Below the pieces are notes generated by a model that saw only the letters and a list, made by a program, of their open reading frames with translations, was not told the DNA's origin and did not search any database. A stretch of DNA of 64,000 nt, from positions 3,534,001 to 3,598,000 of the forward strand of contig NZ_CP015749.1 in assembly GCF_001742145.1 (NCBI RefSeq), in the 5' to 3' direction. Position 1 is the stretch's first letter. Each line of letters starts with the position of its first letter. The DNA is from Pectobacterium parmentieri. Lineage in GTDB: Bacteria > Pseudomonadota > Gammaproteobacteria > Enterobacterales > Enterobacteriaceae. Shown piece after piece: positions 17,331-25,387 of this stretch. A program made the position numbers and the translations under genes.

Positions 17331-17813
17331 ATGCGCGCTTTATTGCCTGTGTTCACCACACTCCTGCTCGCGGGATGCGTGACCAATCCGCAGAGCTGTG
17401 ACCCAACAACTGGTGACGTCAATATCGTCACTAAATTTAACTGCAACTATTCTGGAACGTGGGATCAACGGGTTACAGAGAAACAGCAGACACTGCAACA
17501 TGAACAAGCGTTGAATAAAGAGTTCAATGCCGTATATGCGGCTATCGAACAGGAGAAGACGCAAAGCAATGCCAGTGTTACCGCTAAACGTAAATCGCAG
17601 CAAGAATTGCAGCGTTCGATGAATAATCTGGTGGCACAACTGAAGAAAAAGAGTGCGGGACGCGCAGATGCACAAAAAGAGATCGCCGCTCTAGAAAAAA
17701 GTATGAAAGAAGCACAAAACCGCCCTTCCGAGTCAGAAATGCAAAAGCAGATGGAACTGCAAAAATTGCAAGGGCAACTCACTGGGCTTCAAAAAATGTT
17801 AGAACCGCAATAA
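17331..17813 (+). CDS. Coiled-coil lipoprotein, last gene of the srf locus
   Basis: A 160-residue predicted lipoprotein: MRALLPVFTTLLLAGC is a clean lipobox with acylated Cys16. A short cysteine-containing region (QSCDPTTG...FNCNYSGTW) and a long coiled coil rich in Lys, Gln and Glu follow. GGAGAG lies just before the start, and the gap to the previous gene is 10 bases. It closes the locus and is followed by a hairpin. The family is not recognised. It resembles the preceding lipoprotein in architecture and may form a hetero-oligomer with it. Confidence 0.65.
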   Translation: MRALLPVFTTLLLAGCVTNPQSCDPTTGDVNIVTKFNCNYSGTWDQRVTEKQQTLQHEQALNKEFNAVYAAIEQEKTQSNASVTAKRKSQQELQRSMNNLVAQLKKKSAGRADAQKEIAALEKSMKEAQNRPSESEMQKQMELQKLQGQLTGLQKMLEPQ

Positions 17814-17820
17814 ACCACAT

Positions 17821-17858
17821 GCCCGCAGGCCATCAGGTCAGCGGGCCTGCCTTTCTCT
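17821..17858 (+). terminator. Probable terminator of the srf locus
   Basis: GCCCGC (17821-17826) pairs with GCGGGC (17841-17846). An alternative pairing, GCAGGC with GCCTGC, overlaps it, and a pyrimidine-rich CTTTCTCT tract follows. The position, eight bases after the last stop codon, fits transcription termination. Confidence 0.5.
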
Positions 17859-18276
17859 GAAATAACGCCCACACATCCTTCAATCCAGCGCCACACTACG
17901 TCCGAATCTGATTAAAACGGTCATAAGGCACAGCGACATTACAGTTTTTCCATATTCTCTGTGTATATTTTCGCGTTTATCATATTCCCCTTGGCGTTAT
18001 CAACCACAATAATTCACTCTAAAAATTAAAAACTTGTTAATAGGATTTTAAATTCAACCATGAAAAAATTATTTTTATCATAATGAATAAACACCTCACT
18101 CATAACAACAATAGTGATATTTACTGTTTTTACACTAAGCATATCTATTTTCTTCATTTAACTTTAATTTTATTTACGCGAATACTGAAAAATATTTAGG
18201 CTCAGTTAATCATTTATTTTTCTGTACACAGAAAAGGGTTGATTGTGATTATAAATAATAACTATGAGATATCACT
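17859..18276. other. A+T-rich gap without a supported gene
   Basis: About 420 bases with a sharp fall in G+C compared with the srf locus, stop codons in all frames and many A/T runs. It probably marks the left edge of the accessory region. It should contain the promoter of the adjacent reductase remnant, but no convincing promoter pair stands out. Confidence 0.4.
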
Positions 18277-18530
18277 ATGAGTACGACTACTGCAGGTAAT
18301 ATCGCGACATCGGAGGATATCGATGAAATCGAGCAGAATGGTGCCTTCGTAAGACAAAATAATCACTTTCCCCCCTTCGGTGATGGCCCCGATGAATTAC
18401 CGGTGGAGGCCGATCGCTACCGTTTATTATGGACCCCATTTGCCTTAGACCCATCGTGCGGTGATAGTCAGGGAATTGCTAGGATTAGAATCGGTTATCA
18501 GCCTAAATAGGCTATATATGGACACCGACC
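18277..18530 (+). pseudogene. 5' fragment of a glutathionyl-hydroquinone reductase/GST-family gene, frameshifted
   Basis: The first frame encodes residues typical of the family N-terminus (IEQNGAFVRQNNHF, PFGDGPDELPVEADRYRLLWTP). The family continues with the active-site CPWAHR. Here the frame is lost, and the +1 frame from about 18452 reads HRAVIVRELLGLESVISL, the expected continuation. So about one base has been lost, and the CPW codons read as CC-TAG-like debris. The gene stops matching after about 18500; the glutaredoxin-like rest and the C-terminal GST domain are absent. The annotated 77-residue frame is therefore not a genuine small protein. Confidence 0.75.
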
Positions 18531-18722
18531 CAATGCAAGCACGGGCAGATCTTTTTCTGACAAAGTAACAAGGAAGGGAGCGTATAATCCCAAAGTAGCC
18601 CTTTAAATACGTTAACCTCCCCACACACGAATATTTCTTGCTTGCTCTGGTGAAGAGATTTAAAGGTACTGAGGATATTGGCTTCGCTGAATAAAATACT
18701 TCTATCTACCAAAAATGAAAAT

Positions 18723-18742
18723 GCTCGCTTATATAAGCGAGC
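18723..18742 (-). terminator. Perfect hairpin downstream of the DUF4234 gene
   Basis: GCTCGCTTATATAAGCGAGC is a perfect 20-base palindrome 16 bases past the stop of the minus-strand gene. It is followed on that strand by ATTTTCATTTTT, so it is a likely rho-independent terminator. Confidence 0.6.
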
Positions 18743-18758
18743 GTTAAAATTCAGATTG

Positions 18759-19286
18759 TCATTGCTGCGTGGGTGGTGTTTGTTTTGGCTGATCTCCCAC
18801 AAATGAAGAAGAACCATAAATGATTTTATGTTTTGCCAAAGCGTCCGGCATAGCGTTGATGCAGTATGTAATATAATAAACGTTAAACACAATGGTATAA
18901 AACACATTCATTTTCAGATCAAATTTGAATTCCATCAACGCATAATGTCGTAACGCTGTCCGTGCTTTAAAAGCCCAAACAACATAGAGTACTACAGAAG
19001 CCAATGACAGAATCCCACTCAATGCCAGCAGAGTATCGTCGGTTGGGTCGTATCCATAAATATCCGGCGACACCATTGAAGCCAGTTGACGAGACATTCC
19101 GAAACATATCGCAATCCAAAGAACAAATAGCTCATTGGAAAATGGATATTTAGTTACTTCACTAATTATATTTTGTTTTTTGAAAAGCCATACTATAGGC
19201 CACACGCCGCACGTAACCATGGTTAATAAAACAAAATTGAGCGTTTTAGTATCAAGACGCTGTTTGAGATCGGAGATATCAGACAT
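18759..19286 (-). CDS. DUF4234-type membrane protein
   Basis: A 175-residue protein with about four hydrophobic helices (about 16-35, 50-70, 87-108 and 128-150). The N-terminal pattern LKQRLDTKTLNFVLLTMVTCGVWPIVWLFK is typical of DUF4234 proteins, whose function is unknown. The C-terminus is short and polar (DQPKQTPPTQQ). The G+C content is lower than in the core genes. It is followed by the hairpin at 18723-18742. It is probably monocistronic. Location in the inner membrane is inferred from the helices. Confidence 0.65.
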   Translation of the reverse strand: MSDISDLKQRLDTKTLNFVLLTMVTCGVWPIVWLFKKQNIISEVTKYPFSNELFVLWIAICFGMSRQLASMVSPDIYGYDPTDDTLLALSGILSLASVVLYVVWAFKARTALRHYALMEFKFDLKMNVFYTIVFNVYYITYCINAMPDALAKHKIIYGSSSFVGDQPKQTPPTQQ

Positions 19287-19344
19287 GTTGGTTTCCTAAT
19301 AATTAATAATAACTCGGTAATAAAATAATAAGAATAGAACGAAA

Positions 19345-19806
19345 TCAGGAGGTACTTGGCGTACACCCTGTCTTACTATATTCTGGTAAGACGCTTTTAG
19401 CACCATTTAAGGTAAAAGCCGCTGGTTTAACTCCACTGCCAGAGACAATAACGCGCTTTCCTGTACGTAATTTATCCCACATCCAGGAAAAATTATTTTC
19501 TCCTACCCGGCTCGAGGTTTCACTAACACTAAACGCGTCATCATCATCAATTTTTACTTCTATGATTTCATTTGTATCCGTGCTCACAGAATGACCATTT
19601 ACATCAGTAAATATGAGTACTTCTGGGCGATAACCTGAATCATCACAAGCTAAGTATAATCTCGATTTTCCTTTACCTAAAATACTATACTCAGAAACAC
19701 CCTGCCCCCATCCGCTCACCCACTCATTCCGGTTACCAAAGGCTTGAACGAGACTGGGTATTAACGATACCGTCAGCAGTCCGGTAATCAGTAATTTATT
19801 TTTCAT
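19345..19806 (-). CDS. Secreted protein of unknown function
   Basis: The start at 19806 (MKNKLLITGLLTVSLIPSLVQA) gives a clear signal peptide. The upstream in-frame ATG at 19845 would put 13 charged residues in front of it and is less likely. The mature protein is about 130 residues with beta-strand-like character, GKSRLYLACDDSGYRP, a DDDDA stretch and a C-terminal Cys. The segment KLRTGKRVIVSGSGVKPAAFTL resembles small periplasmic proteins, but I cannot name the family. It is divergent from the effector remnants to its right. Confidence 0.55.
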   Translation of the reverse strand: MKNKLLITGLLTVSLIPSLVQAFGNRNEWVSGWGQGVSEYSILGKGKSRLYLACDDSGYRPEVLIFTDVNGHSVSTDTNEIIEVKIDDDDAFSVSETSSRVGENNFSWMWDKLRTGKRVIVSGSGVKPAAFTLNGAKSVLPEYSKTGCTPSTS

Positions 19807-19829
19807 TACATCAATCCTTTCTATTCGAA

Positions 19830-19913
19830 TCAAAAACCGTTCCATCCGTCAACGGTATTGATGATACAAAGCAGGTAGGACATAAAAATCACCAGCGTGA
19901 TATACCAACGCAT
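19830..19913 (-). CDS. Possible 27-residue membrane peptide
   Basis: The frame MRWYITLVIFMSYLLCIINT followed by VDGWNGF is hydrophobic and compatible with one membrane helix. It lies just upstream of the secreted-protein gene and overlaps the longer alternative start of that gene. No homology is claimed. It could be a leader peptide or chance. Confidence 0.25.
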   Translation of the reverse strand: MRWYITLVIFMSYLLCIINTVDGWNGF

Positions 19914-19962
19914 AAAGCAGCCAAAAGCCTCAACAGCGTTCGTATATTATTTCCCCTGCAAA

Positions 19963-20094
19963 TCAGGTAATGCAGCAACCAGCCAGTAATGGGTCAATGA
20001 CCATCCCCAAAATGAACCAACCCCAGAATGAGTAACCGCGACTGGATGCTACGCATCTCAGCACAGTTACCAGCCCAAAGAGTAGCAAGGGCAT
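19963..20094 (-). CDS. Possible 43-residue membrane peptide or gene remnant
   Basis: The frame begins MPLLLFGLVTVLRCVASSRG and continues YSFWGWFILGMVIDPLLAG. Its aromatic, glycine-rich hydrophobic composition looks like a real membrane-protein fragment rather than random sequence. The C-terminus stops abruptly, so it may be the front of a larger decayed gene. It is on the same strand as the two genes to its left. Confidence 0.3.
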   Translation of the reverse strand: MPLLLFGLVTVLRCVASSRGYSFWGWFILGMVIDPLLAGCCIT

Positions 20095-20226
20095 CGTAGC
20101 CCTCCAGATGCATGCGCGTTACATTAACATGTAATTGATTAGTAGAAGTAAACAATTCTCAGAGTAAAACGTCGATTTTATAGCGGGGAGAAATGGCGGC
20201 ATAGCAAATCTGTAGTGGTTCGGTAA

Positions 20227-20412
20227 TTCAGGACACGTCGAAATCCTGTTAATATTAAAACAGTGAACTTACAGGCCGGTAGGCAACAGAATGCTATAGA
20301 TTTATGCGATAACATACCGCAGTGCCACTGGCATTTTATGGAGCCAAAAAGTTACAGGCATTATAAAATGATGATGGCTGAACTTTCTAATATAACTGTA
20401 TTTAACGCTTAA
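20227..20412 (+). pseudogene. 3' end of a Tox-REase-5-type toxin gene
   Basis: An open stretch without a start codon ends at a TAA (20410-20412). It encodes GRQQNAIDLCDNIPQ, then CHWHFMEPKSYRHYK and a short tail. The WHF-x-(E/Q)P-x-SY pattern is the characteristic C-terminus of restriction-endonuclease-fold toxin 5 effectors, as I recall the family. The gene directly after it is an Imm52 immunity gene, the usual partner, which supports the call. The N-terminal trafficking part and catalytic core are missing. Confidence 0.6.
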
Positions 20413-20422
20413 TGGTGGCTAT

Positions 20423-21171
20423 ATGATAAAAATTAATTTTGGTATTTATTTAAGAGAGAATGACATCAAAGAAATTGATGATGAAAATGATCGAAATACT
20501 AACGTGATTGATGGTGTGGATATACTGCTTAAGCGATTCCTTAGCATTGCCAATATTATAGATAATGCTAAAAAAGGAAGCACTGACTGGTTTTTAACAG
20601 GGAAATCCCAAAAAGATGCCATGAAAAAAAAGTAATCAGTGAAGGAATAATAACTCAAAATGCTAATTCCATGATGAAAAGTAAATTATTCAATGACTAC
20701 CCTATTATAGTTGGCAAGATATGGAACGATGATAAAGATTACATTATTTGTAGAAATTACATGCAAAGTGATATAAATCTATTTTCTTATGGGATTTGTT
20801 TTAGCGTTGGACATCAAGAAATTGAAAAAGATTATGTAATTGAAATACTTAAAGTTTTAATTTATGAGCTATCACCCAAGATTATAAAGGTTGAAACTAA
20901 TGATTATACATTGGAAGAACATCAGGTGTTTCCTGATAGACTTTCAGTAGGTTGGATGTTCTACACTGATAGTATTTATGATGAAAAAATATTAGACCTA
21001 GGTAAACAGATGCACACCATGACAAAAAACGGGCAGGCTGTCGGGACATTATTTTTATCTAAACTCAACTTTTTTGACGGTTCAGATGAAAATGATATAG
21101 CTCTGGCTAATGCTCTAGAGATAACTTTGGCTAATCATGGTATTTTACCCACTTTTTCCACTATATTTTAA
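20423..21171 (+). pseudogene. Imm52 family immunity gene split by a frameshift at a poly-A run
   Basis: Two frames together make one protein of about 249 residues. The first (20423-20635) ends in WFLTGKSQKDAMKKK, the WF-x-GKS-x-x-A pattern of Imm52. It stops just after a run of eight A (20624-20631). One additional A would continue into VISEGIITQNANS and then the second frame (from 20671, MMKSKLFNDYPIIVG), which carries the C-terminal half including SVGWMFY. It lies 10 bases after the Tox-REase-5 remnant, its expected toxin partner. Whether this is true decay, phase variation or sequencing error cannot be told from the sequence. Confidence 0.7.
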
Positions 21172-21210
21172 TCATATAACCGGGTATTTATAATTAATAA
21201 GAAAATAGAG

Positions 21211-21949
21211 ATGGAAATGAATGCTGCAATCAGAATAAATGACCCAACGTCACATGGTGGTAAAGTTATTCCAGCCCAATCTGGATTAAAAATATATGGC
21301 GAAGAGGTTGCTTGCGCACGCGATATGGTTATGTGTCCTTTGTGCAAAGGGGTTTATCCAATTCTTGATGCGCCCTATTTGGTTAGCTTTAAAGGAAAAA
21401 AATTGCAGTGGCAGGAATGAAAACAGTCTGTGGAACTGAATTAATTGCCAGCCAGTTTATGGTAAAGACATAGCCTGCGTGTATGGACGGATGAGCGGCC
21501 ACGGTCTGGATATGCTGGTCTGGGTGCCGCCGCCGCCGTCTCTGACTGTGCGAGCACCGACAACCAATACTATGCGCCACAGCATAGATGGAGCAAACGG
21601 TACTCCTGCACCAACCCAGACGCTACACTTCAAGGAAGACACGCTGTTGGTGATTGAAACCAAAGCGACATTGGGTGGAACTAAGACGCCGGGATTTAAT
21701 AAGACACAGTCGACCGGAGCAGATAAGCTCAATGAGCTCCAAAAAAAGATCAGAAATCGAAGGCAAGGATGGACTGAGGAAAAAATGTTGGAAGTTGATC
21801 CAAACGTACAGGATAAGCTCGACGCTATTAATGACGCGACTAAATTAAGTGCCATTAAGTATCTGCATGCACAAATATTTTTTGACAGTCAAGGGAATTT
21901 AAATAGTCTCGTTGGGAAAAACTCTGGTATACAACTTAACATTTGGTGA
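21211..21949 (+). pseudogene. PAAR-domain effector with PD-(D/E)xK-like nuclease tail, frame-disrupted
   Basis: The first frame is a PAAR protein N-terminus (AIRINDPTSHGGKVIPAQSG, then MVMCPLCKGVYPI) that stops at 21420. One additional A in the run at 21396-21402 would continue KKIAVAGMKTVCGTELIASQ, the normal PAAR ending, to a stop near 21472. A third frame, open through 21452-21949, reads YGKDIACVYGRMSGHGLDML, then VIETKATLGG: an aspartate followed by E-x-K, as in PD-(D/E)xK nucleases. The toxin part ends at 21949 with a 6-base gap to the next gene. At least two lesions separate the parts, and the linker between PAAR and toxin may be deleted. Confidence 0.6.
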
Positions 21950-21955
21950 TAGAGC

Positions 21956-22864
21956 ATGATTAGTAAGACCAAAAGCAGGCTGGATAAATCATTAAATAGC
22001 GTCAAACAATGGGCACAGGGAACTTCACCAGTAAGAGGACATCGGCTCACAGCTTATTTATCTGGTGAAGGAAAATTAATTCTTGCTAATACTGACCTCT
22101 TTGATTACGGAATGGCGAAGGTCGATCAAAGCCTGCTCGCCGCAATAGACGGGGCTCACGGTGATGCCAATAAACATATGGCCCACGCATTTACGCGAAT
22201 GATCCTGGCCAATATGTTTGATATTCGTGAAATGAAAGGCACCGACAGACGAATCGCAGGAAATTTGGATACCGAAACACACTTGATGCTCGGGGCAATT
22301 GCAATTGGGCGACCTGAGTTAGTGCAACCCCACTATCAGACAGTATTAGATGGTGTTGATGGCGGTTATGGTGTTCATGATGGACACAATCTCCCACTCG
22401 GCACGACACTGCGCTACGCCGCTTTCGGCCTGACTATTATCGGCGACTGGTTAGGAAAACCTCTGGACTTGGACAAGCACGCTTTGCCACGCGACCCCGC
22501 CTGGGGCCAGTTGGTGGCACATTGGCGTGAACCAGACCCAGAAAAATTTCTACCTGTTTTATTCACCGCTTGTGATACCCATATTGAACGCATTGCCTTG
22601 ACTGAACGTGAAGACGACACTGGACAATTTGAATTTGGTTCCGTATTCCTCGCAGTCCATCCCACAGAGATCCTGGCCGTATTGCGTCTGCGCGAAATCA
22701 TAGGGTTGATGAACCCAGCCCACATTGACCATCCACTGATGCAGACACCTTATGCCGCGATTACCTGCCAACCCGGTGAAGTAACTGAACGCGATGAATT
22801 ACTTGACCGTTTTCTCGACGTGGTACGTCAGCGTGATCCTCAAGTGCTGCCATCAGGCCTATGA
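21956..22864 (+). CDS. Probable immunity protein for the adjacent nuclease toxin
   Basis: A 302-residue soluble protein with no signal peptide, intact and six bases after the broken toxin gene. It is mostly helical with segments such as GDANKHMAHAFTRMILANMF, HLMLGAIAIGRPELV and TLRYAAFGLTIIGDWLGKP. I do not recognise a named family with certainty. Position directly downstream of a PAAR/nuclease gene, the usual place for a cognate immunity gene, is the main argument. The stop overlaps the next start (ATGA). It could protect against kin even after the toxin has decayed. Confidence 0.5.
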   Translation: MISKTKSRLDKSLNSVKQWAQGTSPVRGHRLTAYLSGEGKLILANTDLFDYGMAKVDQSLLAAIDGAHGDANKHMAHAFTRMILANMFDIREMKGTDRRIAGNLDTETHLMLGAIAIGRPELVQPHYQTVLDGVDGGYGVHDGHNLPLGTTLRYAAFGLTIIGDWLGKPLDLDKHALPRDPAWGQLVAHWREPDPEKFLPVLFTACDTHIERIALTEREDDTGQFEFGSVFLAVHPTEILAVLRLREIIGLMNPAHIDHPLMQTPYAAITCQPGEVTERDELLDRFLDVVRQRDPQVLPSGL

Positions 22865-23646
22865 GAGATCGAACCGCTGCCATGCTAACTCCAACGTGGG
22901 AACAATTTTCTGCTGTATTCGCCGCCTCCGGCGACAAGCAGGCACAGGCTGTGCGAAAGGCATTGCTCCAGCAATACGGCGAATGCGATAACGATCCGGC
23001 TGCATCATCGGCAGACAACTATGTGGATGCCATAATCGCAAACGATGGTTACCTTCTGGATTATAAAGAAGGCACTTTCAGTATTATCGAGTGGCTGGAA
23101 GAAAAGCTGGGGGATACCTTCACCGCCGATTTTGATGATGACTACGAGACGGTGAAAGTGCGCTTTGGCGACAGGGTGCTTGTGCTATCTCATCACTCCA
23201 TGGGAACGGATGGGTTCGAGCAGGATTTGGCGAAGCTCGAACGACTGATGAAAGATCGATACCTCTTCCTCTACCGACGTCCAGAAGCAGGTGTTGTCAA
23301 TGACACTGAAGAGTGGCTGCTGGTGCCCACAGAGCATTGGCTGCGGGCCATACAGCGTTATGGGCAAGCGCAGGTGTCAACCTATTTCAGGCACGGTGCC
23401 AATAAAGAGAGTCAATGGGATGCACGTTACCACTTCAAGACCAGAATATTTTTGTGGTTGCTGCTACCCGTGATAGTCGTTTTCTCTCTCTACGTGGTAT
23501 GGGGAACGCTAAAAGGCGATACGCCACCACCGCCGCAGCCGAAAGGATGTGAGAATGTAGACAGGGCTTACAGTGATCAGTCAGAACAGGTAGCAGCTAT
23601 CATGAAATACCAGATGCGCAAGAAACTCGGTTGCGATAGTAGATAA
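22861..23646 (+). CDS. Bitopic membrane protein next to PAAR genes
   Basis: A 261-residue protein. The N-terminal 190 residues appear soluble and acidic (FTADFDDDYETVKVRFGDRV). One transmembrane helix follows (about 196-217, IFLWLLLPVIVVFSLYVVW), and then a short tail with PPPPQPKGCENVDRAYSDQ. Start at 22861 (ATGA overlap) or at Met8. The family is not recognised. Genes of this layout beside PAAR proteins could be adaptors or immunity proteins that meet toxins at the inner membrane; this is inference. Confidence 0.5.
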   Translation: MRDRTAAMLTPTWEQFSAVFAASGDKQAQAVRKALLQQYGECDNDPAASSADNYVDAIIANDGYLLDYKEGTFSIIEWLEEKLGDTFTADFDDDYETVKVRFGDRVLVLSHHSMGTDGFEQDLAKLERLMKDRYLFLYRRPEAGVVNDTEEWLLVPTEHWLRAIQRYGQAQVSTYFRHGANKESQWDARYHFKTRIFLWLLLPVIVVFSLYVVWGTLKGDTPPPPQPKGCENVDRAYSDQSEQVAAIMKYQMRKKLGCDSR

Positions 23647-23680
23647 AATTGACGGTGCTGTGTAACGAAGGAGAAAGTCT

Positions 23681-23950
23681 ATGTCAGGACGTGGTGCCAT
23701 TCGCCTGGGGGATGCCCATTCAGGTGGAGGAATAATGATTGAAGCCAGTGGCTTTCCTGTTAATGGCGTTTCGCAGTGTCTGCTTGGCGATAACGCGGTA
23801 TGTCCCACCCACAAGGGAACGTTTCCGCTAGTTTCAGGCGGTGATGGTTCTGCGGTTCATAATGGACGCCCCATGATATTTGAGCCTGGCAAACTGGCCT
23901 GTGGCTGTAGCGTGTCATCATCCTGTGCAGGGAATTACAATCGTAAATAG
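23681..23950 (+). CDS. PAAR-domain protein (type VI secretion spike tip)
   Basis: An 89-residue stand-alone PAAR protein: GAIRLGDAHSGGGIMIEASG at the N-terminus, CPTHKGTFPLVSGGDGS in the middle and GKLACGCSVSSSC at the C-terminus, which provides His/Cys ligands for the tip zinc. PAAR proteins cap VgrG trimers in type VI secretion systems and recruit effectors. It has a good AAGGAG site eight bases before ATG. No VgrG, Hcp or structural type VI genes are in the window, so it depends on a system elsewhere. Confidence 0.85.
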   Translation: MSGRGAIRLGDAHSGGGIMIEASGFPVNGVSQCLLGDNAVCPTHKGTFPLVSGGDGSAVHNGRPMIFEPGKLACGCSVSSSCAGNYNRK

Positions 23951-24289
23951 TGATAGCAATGTAATAACTCCACCCTAAACAGAGCGGATGATACTACCCC
24001 ACCAATTTATCAGAGCATGGAATGGCTGAGGTGGGGAAGCACTGCGTCAGCGAGTCGTATTAAAAGGTCACCGAAGCCGTTCACAGTCAGCTCAGCTCCC
24101 ACTTATCCAATACGGAGCAGTACCCCGATCATCAACTGGATCTGAATGTATGTAGTAACCACCCTCGAAGGCTATTTGCCGGGAAAATGCCCAATGCCCT
24201 AGGAGTTCAGGAAACGCTCGGCTGGTGAGTCATGTCAGTGCAGGAATCTCAGTGCTGTATTCTTCCTGGAGTTTGCGCATGCGCAATAC
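23951..24289. other. Gap with possible decayed mobile-element sequence
   Basis: About 340 bases with no supported gene. On the minus strand a fragment VNGFGDLLIRLADAVLP, broken by stops on both sides, is vaguely reminiscent of transposase-linked debris, but I cannot assign it. This may be the junction between the effector region and the restriction island. Confidence 0.3.
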
Positions 24290-25330
24290 TCATGGCACAT
24301 CCTTAGCTTTCGGACTGGTTTGCCACTGTAATAGCTCAGTGATATCACGCTCTCCCTCTGTTTCTTTTATACGGCGCTGTTGCTCAGCAAACAGTTCATA
24401 TTCAGCCTGAGCCTTGTCATCTGCTATTTTCTTGCTGATCGTACCTGCACCGTTTAATACATCACGATCATTGAATTGCAGGAATTGATCTAATTTTTCC
24501 TGCCAGTCACGTAAAAATATCTGCTGACGACGTCTGGCCTGATCTTCAGCAAAATCCAGCCACATATTGACCACGCGGTTCAGTTCATCGACTTCGCGTT
24601 GATTGAGATAATTTTTGGCGACGGTGACATCGCCTTTGCGCACTTCATCGCCCTTGAAGCTGGTCAGCCCCATATGCGGAAGAGTGGCATCGGCGCGCTG
24701 GTGGATCAGCTCAGCGGCTGTTTTGCCGGTACAGGCGAAATGCAGTTTATTCTGGATAGTCTGGAAAAAGAGAGTGGTCTCTTTTAGTGAGGGTTGATAA
24801 TCCGCTGCAAGAGCAAAGATTTCCCGTACCCGTAAATAGACGCGCCGTTCACTGGCCCGAATATCACGGATGCGTTCCAGCATCTCACCAAAGTAATCGG
24901 GCACCACTGACGGGCCGACTGGTGGATTTTTCAGTCTCTCATCATCCATTACAAAACCTTTAATCAGGTATTCCTGCAAGGTCTGCGTAGCCCATTGACG
25001 GAACTGGATACCCCGAGTTGAACGGACGCGGTAACCGACGGCCAGTACCAATGACAGATTAAAGTATTGAACCTGATAATTTTTTTCATCGCTGGCAGTT
25101 GTTCGGTAAAACCGAACAACTGAATCTTCATCCAATTCACCGTCTTCAAAGATGTTTTTGATATGCTCACTGATAGTCGATTTGGCTTTACCATATAACT
25201 CACCGATCATCGCCTGTGATAACCATAACGTATCGTTTTCGAAACGGCATTCAATACGTATTTTGCCATCCTGACTGGTAAACATGATGAATTCACCGGC
25301 AGGGGCTTGAGGTAAATATTTATCTGTCAT
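24290..25330 (-). CDS. rhuM: RhuM family protein
   Basis: A 346-residue soluble protein of the RhuM family (named after a Salmonella pathogenicity-island gene; molecular function unproven). Typical segments are TLWLSQAMIGELYGKAKSTI (a winged-helix-like DNA-binding region), VVRFYRTTASDEKNYQVQYF and VGYRVRSTRGIQFRQWATQ. I chose the start at 25330 because GGAGG lies five bases before that ATG; the in-frame start at 25354 has no such site. It lies 57 bases after hsdR on the same strand and is probably co-transcribed. RhuM genes are often found inside type I restriction operons. Confidence 0.85.
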   Translation of the reverse strand: MTDKYLPQAPAGEFIMFTSQDGKIRIECRFENDTLWLSQAMIGELYGKAKSTISEHIKNIFEDGELDEDSVVRFYRTTASDEKNYQVQYFNLSLVLAVGYRVRSTRGIQFRQWATQTLQEYLIKGFVMDDERLKNPPVGPSVVPDYFGEMLERIRDIRASERRVYLRVREIFALAADYQPSLKETTLFFQTIQNKLHFACTGKTAAELIHQRADATLPHMGLTSFKGDEVRKGDVTVAKNYLNQREVDELNRVVNMWLDFAEDQARRRQQIFLRDWQEKLDQFLQFNDRDVLNGAGTISKKIADDKAQAEYELFAEQQRRIKETEGERDITELLQWQTSPKAKDVP

Positions 25331-25387
25331 ACAGCCTCCGTTTTTATGGTCCATCAGCCGGATGGTGATATCCGGTCAGTGAAAAAC

